Assembly (NCBI GenBank): GCA_949752745.1
Contig: OX457028.1
Coordinates: 7,334,922-7,398,921, forward strand
Reading direction: 5' to 3'
Length of the DNA: 64,000 bases
Origin: Protula sp. h YS-2021
Lineage: Eukaryota; Annelida; Polychaeta; Sabellida; Serpulidae
Notes under the pieces: model-generated
Database searches by the model: none
What the model saw: the letters and a program-made list of their open reading frames with translations, nothing else
Told to the model about the DNA's origin: nothing
Part shown: positions 56,640 to 64,000 of the stretch, piece by piece
Numbering within the stretch: position 1 is the stretch's first letter
Layout: each line of letters starts with the position of its first letter
Made by a program: the position numbers and the translations under genes

Positions 56640-59420
56640 TTATCATGGTATTAAGTAGTATAGCCACTCACATCCACCTCTGACACGGCATCGAGCCGTT
56701 CACATGGTCGTTGCAGCGGCGTTGTAGCTGCACGTGTTACGGTACAAGGGTTATCGGCACAAGAACGATCATGTGATCGAATAGCAGCCGATATCGTGAT
56801 ATCAATACTAGTCGTCTCTGCTACGACCCGTGGCACTGACAGGCCGCTGCTATCACGAGTCATATAGGCAACGAGTCGTCATTGCCTCGACCCGTGACAG
56901 TGACGACTCGTTCAGCTGATGGTTCGCTGTTATCACGAGTTGTATATGCAACGCCAAAACGGTGTAAGCATTGATCACTTGTCACGGTCGACACAGGTAC
57001 GATCACGTCGTTGAGTACTAGCCAATGTCGTGTCAGCAACGACCTATCACACGGCAGTGTTGCGGTTATACGCAACTGTCACGATTTGTCAAAACATGGT
57101 GTGAGCATAATCACGACATAAATACAGTCACGTGATCGAGTTACTGCTATAGGCAACTCTCACTAATTTCAGCATGACTCGATCATGTGACTTTTGTCTA
57201 CAAAGGTGTATCACTCCACTCTATATCTTCTTTTCTATGATACGTGACCCTGACAAAATGGGTGACAAAGAGGGGTGACGGTTAGCTCATTGGGTAGGGC
57301 GTGAGGTTGATAATCCCAAGGTTCCGAGTTCGATTCCAGCTCGGGTGGGTAAGCAGGTATGATGTTCGCTCCAATTGCCTCAATAGTGATGGCTAGCTCA
57401 GTGGGTAGAACGTGGGGCTGCTAATCCCAAGGTCCCGAGTTGGATTCCAGCTAGGGTGGGTAAGTATGACGTCCGCTCCAATTGCCTCAGCTAAGCGAAT
57501 GCAGTGCGCTAGATCACCTTTCACACGAGTTGTGTATGCTACGAGTCGTCATTACAACGATCTTTAGCATTGACGGTTCAATCATATGATGAGCTAATGC
57601 TATTACGACTTGTACACGTGACAGGTCGTACCTGACCCAACCCGTGACTGCGACCGGTCGTCACTGTGCCGGTTCATGTCTACAGCAACTACACATATCA
57701 GATGTCGACGCAGTGTCGACTCGCGCATGTCACGGGCCGCTGAAAAAGCGTCTTGATCACGTGGTAACGGCGCTGTATCGACTTTGTTCTGCACCTTACA
57801 CATTTGTAAAGGCTCACGGCTATAATGAGTCCTGCGCGCAACGGTCGTCACTGTCACGTCCCGTTGAAGTGACGGGTCGATCATGCAATATGTCACAGCT
57901 ATCATGGGCCGTGTCAAAAATGAGTTGGCACTGTCACAAACAGCAAGAGTGACGAGTGATAAGTCGATTATTTGACGGGTCGTTGCTGCCACGTGTTGTG
58001 TATGTGACGAGAAGAGATTATGGCCACTCCTGACTGTGACGGGTTGTCACTGCGGAGGTTCACCTACGTGACGGATCGTATCTGTCACGACCCGTGACTG
58101 TGAAAGAATGACACTGTGCTTGGTGATGTCTGTGGTAACTCGATCACGTATCACTCGTTGAATGACAGGCACCGACACAGTACTGTGTCGCTCATGTCAC
58201 AGTTTGCTTGCACAGCGTCTCAGTCACGTAATAATGTGGCTGTATCGGCTTTTTATCACTGTTTTAATGTTTTTACGCTATAGTCAGTGACTGAATCGTG
58301 TTGTATTTTATTTCAACAATTTTTACTGCAGCAACAGTTGTAATTGCGTACGTATATAGCATTCTTTCTGTCTTACATCTGCAGTCGATCTTGTGTTAAC
58401 GTTGCCGCTGACACGCGTAGTCGATACTGTAGCAACTTTTCTTTGCAAAGGTTGCAATTATTGTCTTTTTCTGTGTTAATATTGTAAGCGTGGTTGGGTT
58501 GCAGCGGCTTGACACAGTGCCGACTAGTGGATTGGCTGGTTACGTCTAGTAAGGCTACTGAGTTGTCCATCTGGTTGTCGCAACGGCAACGTATCTGTAG
58601 CCATGCTTCATCTTGACACTCTGTCGGGTCATTGCATCACTGATAGTGTGCATGCATAGTCTCTGTATAACTGTGTGGGGTTTCCCCTATCCTTGTCAAG
58701 AGCATATAACTTGAATAGGGGCTTCGTGTATGTTTTGTACATGAATTACTTGGAATTCTAGTTGTATTATCGTCTCGTATGTGATCAGGTATGTGTCAAT
58801 GTCCTGTCCGCAGCGACCCGTCACACTGAATTGGTGTGACTATTCATACGATGCTTTTAAGGTTGTTGCGATGTCGATTGCTGCGTTGTCGCTGTGCTGA
58901 CTCGGATATGCAAAGATTATGTGGTCGGTAGCTATGCGCCTGGTTGTCGTGTCTCTCACAACTTGTGGCGATGAAGAATTGACCATGTGAAGCTTTGCTC
59001 TTCTATTTCGCAGTCAGTCGCGCATATGCTGTGACATGACTGTCACGACCCGTGGTTGTGATGGTCACGACTCGAGTATGCAACGTGTCATCACTGTCAT
59101 GACCCGTGGCAGTGACAGGCAGAGCATGCGACGAGTTGCATGGAACGGGTTGGTACTGTAGCGGTGAGGGGTCGATCTTGTGACCGGCCGTTGCTTACAC
59201 GCGTAATGCACCTAGTGTGTCGTGATTGTGGTGACTCGTCGCTAGGACTGTTCGTCGCCGCCAAGGCTTAGCCATGTGACAGACTGTTACTGTCATGACC
59301 CGTGACTGTGATGGACCGTCAATGCGGCGGGTCGGATGTGCAGGATCTCGACCACGTGTCACCCGCTGCAGTGACAGTGTCGACGCAGTATCGAGTCCAG
59401 TATGTCATGGGTCACTCCCG
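56640..59420. repeat. Region rich in GTCACG/CGTGAC words with ancient ~470-1200 bp duplications
   Basis: Words such as cgacccgtgac, gtcacgacccgtg, gatcatgtgatcg and gtgacgggtcg recur every 20-60 bp on both strands. A longer unit (cgacgcagtgtcgactcgcg ... cacgt-ggtaa ... ctgtatcgac) occurs near 57702, 58170 and 59380, and its 3' partner (caacaacagttg ... ctacagtcgat) near 58325 and 59545. Frames inside are short and unconvincing. Confidence 0.6.
57274..57490 (+). mobile_element. Two tandem tRNA-like (SINE) units
   Basis: Unit 1 (57274-57350) has an A-box-like ttagctcattgggtagggc and a B-box-like gagttcgattcc. Unit 2 (57387-57460) has ctagctcagtgggtagaacg and gagttggattcc. Both end gggtgggtaag and share the trailer gctccaattgcctca, so the duplicated unit is about 110-115 bp. 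The body resembles tRNA-Ile, but acceptor stems do not pair well, so these are tRNA-derived SINE parts rather than working tRNAs. Confidence 0.6.
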
Positions 59421-59528
59421 CAATGTTTCAATTACGCGTTATTGTTGCCATATCGACTTTATATGACACTTTTGAGTGTTTTATGAAATTTAAAGTGAAT
59501 AGGTCGTATTATATATTGTTGGCTTTTA

Positions 59529-59819
59529 ATGGCAACAACAGTTGTTAGTGCTTACCTATGTGACTTTCTTTCTGTTGTACACCTACAGTCGATCCCGGAC
59601 TCTGCACTTGCAGTAAGTAGGTCGGTAATCCGCATACGAGCGGCACAGCATGTCTACCACTCTGAGGCATACAGCTTTTTACTTTGGAGAATCGCCGCAA
59701 TCAATTCGTGCACCTGGAGAATTCAATCTTTCTTGAAGCTGAGGGACTGGGCTCGTGTGTGGGCCAAGGGTCGTCAGCGTTCGAAGAGTGATCAGACCTC
59801 TGAGCACACTTTGGTTTAA
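59529..59819 (+). other. Unassigned reading frame, 96 codons
   Basis: Reads SIPDSALAVSRSVIRIRAAQ and LWRIAAINSCTWRIQSFLK. Its 5' third overlaps the ancient duplicated segment, which argues against a conserved gene start. No domain recognised. Confidence 0.15.
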
Positions 59820-60779
59820 AGATGCAACCTTCGAAACTATGCGCAACTTTGTGGAAAACGAGACAATTTACTGTTTGATCGCGTTTTCGATTCCATGGTG
59901 GCAGTGTCTTTAAGCTGCATCCTTACCCACTAGCTTCTTTGGTGGTGCTTCGGTGTGACCAAACCTTTTTCAAATTCAAATATTAGTGCAGAAGATACTC
60001 GTAGATGTAGATTTGCACCAATAGACGGTCAATCATAACTTTTTCCGGAAAAACTTGTTGAAAAAGACAATCGAGGCAGCTAGAATGAACTTACAAGACA
60101 TTCTTCTGTGTGATCTTTGATCCGACAGCACAAGAGGTCAAGGCAGTGGCAGTCTTCCTTGCCGTCCATAACAGCGACCAAGAAGCGACTGGAGTCTTCA
60201 GCGGTATCTACTCCCCATGCCGAAAAGCCAAGGTGGACACTAGAAAACCGGCTGTTCCTTCGAATCAGATGTAACATTTACTCTACAAAAATCCGGTCGA
60301 CATCGCGCATCAATCTCGCACAGACACTTAAAGTTGTTACGAAGAACTCGTTGCTCCATCAATTGGATCCAGTGCACAGGTACTCGTAGAAGCGTGGCTA
60401 AGAAATATTTGGCAAGCTTGGAAATCACTCAGCGTTCCCACACACATAGTCCGATGGTTGCGTTGGGAATACCCCTTTGCCGCTTGCAAGGGTCATTAGA
60501 ACTTTCCTCCATTGGCCAAGCTTCCCAATCTTTCTTTAGTCATGTCGCACTAACACCAACCACACAAGCAACTGGTGTTAGATACGATGATTCTGGAACT
60601 GTTAGATAACTGAGCCATGGAAGAGATGCCTGTGGGCACTCAAGGGTTTTTTTCAGTCGAGTCTTTCTTGTACCGAAAACTTGGACAGTTGGTGCTAATA
60701 AACTTGTCACAATTCTCTCAGTTCTCAAATCGTGCAAGAGAGAAATTCCATATTTTATCAAATCTACTAAATCAGGGCG

Positions 60780-61068
60780 TGTGGGCCATCTCAGTGAATC
60801 TCTTTTCGGTGCACATCTTTACATTCCAATGTGCAAAACATCTCGCCGTTATCTATACTTAGGAGTAATGAAGGCGAGCTATTGGTTTCTCGCTCTACCG
60901 TTCGAGTTGTTGACAGGACCGTTTGTGTTGACCACATTGCTCAAACAGTACCTGTATCTGCTGGACTATGCCAAGAACTCGGAGTTGGATCAATGGATAC
61001 AGTTTATGGGCGATCTCTTTGATTTTGAAAGGATCAGAGCGTTTTCCACTCAAAATCGAACAGAATAA
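60780..61068 (+). pseudogene. DIRS-like reverse transcriptase fragment, decayed
   Basis: Plus-strand frame reads HLYIPMCKTSRRYLYLGV, FLALPFELLTGPFVLTTL and LLKQYLYLLDYA. The order fits the DIRS/Ngaro-type pattern (..hvPIhp..RkyLrF...LPFGLs.AP..FTkll..). The Gly of LPFG is Glu, the DLtDAY step upstream is damaged and shifts frame (60780-60862), and no YxDD motif follows. Non-functional remnant. Confidence 0.6.
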
Positions 61069-61282
61069 TTGTCAACTGTGATTGCTAACGTCGAATCAAC
61101 TCTCGCGTTTCTCTGTTGGAGTCACTTCTAGGTTTGTTAGTTGCCACAGAGAAGACGGTCGAGTTAGGCAGGTGCTATTTTCGCCACTTTCACTGTGAGG
61201 TTTTTGGCCGCTGTGTCGTGACTCTTCGCCACATCATTGACTACGGCTCTCCTTCCTAGCACTGAGGGATCTCGACTGGCGG

Positions 61283-61952
61283 TTGTGTCAGACCAATCTC
61301 CGGAAAGGTGTGCATTTTCCCTCTTCCATCCCTATCACGACAGATCCAGAACAATGCCTCTTGGAACGACTGGAGTTTCTTTTCCTAAGAGAACACTTGG
61401 AAGGGGCAGTGTTCTGCTCACGACCCCGCATTGGGTATCAATGTGTAGGAAAATGTCGACACGGCGTCGTAATACCTCGTTTCCCTACTACCCGCGAACA
61501 GTAAACCATCGAGTGTTTATTGTAGAACGTTAAAGCGTCGTCTAATTATATCTTTCGTGCGCAGTGTCACGGAAGATCTTTCCAACGCGTCTATATCTAA
61601 TTATATCAAGAAAACCATATTATTAGCATATGATGATATAATCAAAGAACCTGAAGATGTAATTCGGAAGCGATTGCCAATTAAAGCTCATCAGGTTAGA
61701 CATGTAGCACACTCCTGGCATATTGCTAATAGTGTGTCAATGTGTGCGCTATTACGGGTTGGCTGTTTGGCCTCACGAAACACGTTTATTAAACATCATT
61801 TGCAAAAATATGCAACTGAGGCTTTGAATAGTTTACATAGTCTTGGCTCGTTTGTCGTTGTTGAATCTGTGATTCAGAATAACCCTGCTTCTTTCAGGAC
61901 TCACCAGCTGTCCGGCGGAAAGAAAGCTTACAAGAAGAAGACCGCTAAGTAG
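61283..61952 (+). pseudogene. DIRS-like tyrosine recombinase remnant
   Basis: 61283-61500 reads TDPEQCLLERLEFLFLREHL, similar to the D..C....L..Yl.RT step of tyrosine recombinases in DIRS and Crypton elements. After a frame change, 61560-61952 reads ASISNYIKKTILLAYDD, then KAHQVRHVAHSWHIANSVSM and CLASRNTFIKHHLQKY. The latter matches the H.vR...tSWa...gvsl..i...g.w.s..TFi..Yl motif with HxxR. Same strand as the RT fragment; RNase H and methyltransferase parts were not found between them. Confidence 0.65.
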
Positions 61953-62617
61953 ACTCTGTGGTGGAGGCACCGCTTGACTCTACACCAACGGCATGTAACT
62001 CTGCTGTGGCGACTCGGCACAGTGGGGTATCGTATTATGGTCGGGGTTTTAGACAGTGCGTTTTCGCACATGGTGTAATACGCCACTGTGGTGGATCGGC
62101 ACATGTGGTGATCCTGAAGTGGACTAACTACTTATGTGTACCTCTCTTTTGGGAAAAGAGGGGGGAGGATATTAGCAGTATCAGACTGTATGTATGTCTG
62201 TTCGAGCATCAGATTGTTTGTTAATAATGGGCACTTCGTGGTGAAACCCTACGTAACATTGATATTTGTCATGAAATGGGCAGTTTGCGGTGATAAAAAA
62301 TAAATTTTTCAAAATACATTAGTCTTCTTATATTTGAAACCCGAAGGTTGAATTTATACAATGTTGCTGACTAAGATCCACTAAGAACGAACTTGGTTAC
62401 TATTATTATATACACTATGTACAGATTATCGATCTGGATATACAGTCCACATGCAAGTTACCCTAACAAAGCAGGCGGCGCACACTTGAATCTCACCTGG
62501 AATTCTTTGGGCTGTAAGTCTTTTACAGTATTTCATCCCTAACTATTAGCGTACAATGCATATGAACATATATAGTCGGGTCGATTTAAATCCCTTGGGG
62601 TCAGCATGTTCAGCATG

Positions 62618-62711
62618 TTACCTGGGCGTGAGGAGATTCGAATTCACGTCCTACAGATCATGCCTTGCTTGGCTGGAGAGCGCTTTCGACAACTAGGCCA
62701 CCGAGACCCAC
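62618..62711 (-). mobile_element. tRNA-like sequence (tRNA-derived SINE or tRNA pseudogene)
   Basis: On the minus strand gtctcggtggcctagttgtc resembles a class II tRNA 5' end with A box, and gtgaattcgaatctcctcac contains a B box (ttcgaatc) within a stem. The 5' and 3' ends do not form a full acceptor stem and the spacing is too long for a class I tRNA. Confidence 0.45.
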
Positions 62712-63001
62712 TGATACCCCGCTGAATTAAAAGATAAATTGAATTCAGTTTTTTTTATCTCTGCCTTTCCGGCACAATGTCTTGTAGACGGTGTGTCAAC
62801 GAGTTCGTATGCATTGGGTGTTCAATTCCTACCGCCACTTGGTAGTCGACAAGCCGATATTTTCGAAATTAAAACTGAAGTATTTAATTTTTTAATACAC
62901 ATTTTTATGAGTGAAATATCTTGTAGACGTAGAAGCCATCACTCGAATTGTAACCACCCACCTCCCCATCAATTGTAATCCTCTGGTACAAGTTGGGTAT
63001 G

Positions 63002-63200
63002 GTTCGATCACATGACAGGAACTGCACCGACGCTGGTTGGTCGGTTGATTGACAAGCATTGTAAACATAGCAATAGCGCACCTGTTAAAGGTACCCATGT
63101 GGTTCTATTTGTTTCAGAAAAGATTTTTTTATTATGAATCGCAATAACCAATGTTGAACACATTGAAAACCCCATAGTGATGGCTTCTACGTCTAAAAGA
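63002..63200. repeat. Right copy of the dispersed inverted repeat
   Basis: Inverse of 55890-56095: cgatcacatgacaggaactg, ggttggtcggttgattg, ggtacccatgtgg and atagtgatggcttctacg. A third partial copy of the last word is at 62925-62945. Confidence 0.7.
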
Positions 63201-64000
63201 TATTAAGAAATTAAATACTTCAGATTCTGAAACCTTTTCTTGACATATGCCATCATGGTAATCGTATACTTCTTGGATCATATCATACCAAACAGAGTCT
63301 GTTTCTGACTCACTTTCAGAACTGCTGTCATCGTCACATTCACCACAATGTTTTATATGTTTGATATGTGTATATTTTTGAACAAAGCTTCTTGGCTGCT
63401 GTATAACACACCACATTCTATACAAGCATGTTCTTTCTTTTCAACCATGTTGATGCATTGAGTTTCCATAGAAGACTCATCTAAGGTTTCTTGATAGGCG
63501 TTTTATAGGGTTTTCTATTTCTCCCTCATATTCTCCCTCTACACTCTCGCCTCTATTCACTTCTGAAATGTATGCATGCATTAATTATCTTTTACGACTT
63601 TGTGACAAATGGTAAGATTTCGATCAAACGTTGCATTGATACATCCTTTCGATTCCACATTCAGTTCTCAAATGATTGAAAGTCTTTTAATGTCAATATA
63701 TATATATGACAGCAACAATTGTAGCAACTGTTGTTGTCACAACAACGGCAGCAACAACAATGGCAACAACTGTTCCAGAATATATCGACGGCATGAATTT
63801 TGAGAATCATATACGAAGAGCTCCAGGGTTGATATGGGACGTTATGGGACCGTTCGTTTCAGAGCAGATATCACACCAACGTTGTTTGACTGTAATTTGA
63901 TCGTATGAGGGTTGATACTTTTTAGCCGTTATTCCAGCTGTAGTTCTTATTAGTTGCAGAAAAAGACAATTGCGCGTGTGTAAATATGCTCTCTTATCAC
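63201..64000. other. End of window, nothing firmly recognised
   Basis: A minus-strand frame (63132-63425) is acidic and Ser-rich (ECDDDSSSESESETDSVWYD), and a short (AAC)n tract lies at 63710-63775. Neither is enough for a gene call. Confidence 0.4.

Noticed and set aside
57274..57460. Functional tRNA-Ile genes
   Set aside because: A and B boxes are present but acceptor stems do not pair and no clear terminator follows; a SINE origin fits better.

Overview
This is a window of animal nuclear DNA, most likely from a marine invertebrate and probably a mollusc. Reading frames are short and interrupted by GT-AG introns. Two conserved metazoan genes can be rebuilt exon by exon. The spaces between are filled with minisatellites and small DNA transposons. 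The mollusc guess rests on repeats: a SINE-like tail around 13840-13985 (cgtaagaggcgactaa ... gggacgttaaac) and several 'pearl'/HINE-like elements, each a terminal hairpin, a tetranucleotide run and tandem ~150-170 bp cores. Both types are familiar to me from mollusc genomes. No database search was run and family names come from memory.

Layout. (1) 1002-31536, plus strand: the 3' two thirds of a STK31 (TDRD8)-like gene. Sixteen exons encode the end of a coiled coil, a degenerate kinase-like domain and an acidic Ser/Asp-rich tail. The Tudor-domain exons would lie upstream of the window. Its introns carry seven unrelated minisatellites (51, 31, 52, 23, ~110-130, 55 and 27 bp units), pearl-like elements, MITEs and a THAP-domain relic. 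(2) 31652-38836: intergenic, with G-rich DNA, a 63-bp array, a ~410 bp tandem duplication and a probable further pearl-like element. (3) 38837-46440, minus strand: a complete LENG8 (SAC3/GANP-Thp3 family) gene, eight coding exons giving 785 residues, plus a predicted non-coding first exon beside a YY1-like motif. The two genes converge. (4) 46684-49007: a ~2.3 kb foldback element with ~1 kb arms flanked by TTAA. (5) 49000-64000: no intact gene recognised. It holds a broken THAP domain, a TA-flanked MITE, an unassigned broken reading frame, palindromic and microsatellite repeats, a ~2.8 kb region rich in GTCACG/CGTGAC words with tandem tRNA-like SINE units, and a decayed DIRS-like tyrosine-recombinase retroelement.

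How it works together. The two genes are not expected to act in one pathway. STK31 is a germline protein linked in mammals to PIWI/piRNA granules; LENG8 is a nuclear mRNA-processing/retention factor. I found no convincing novel gene system. The best leads are the long TTAA palindrome, the family of hairpin + tetranucleotide + satellite-core elements, the minisatellite load of the STK31 introns, and an apparent +1 frameshift in one STK31 exon.
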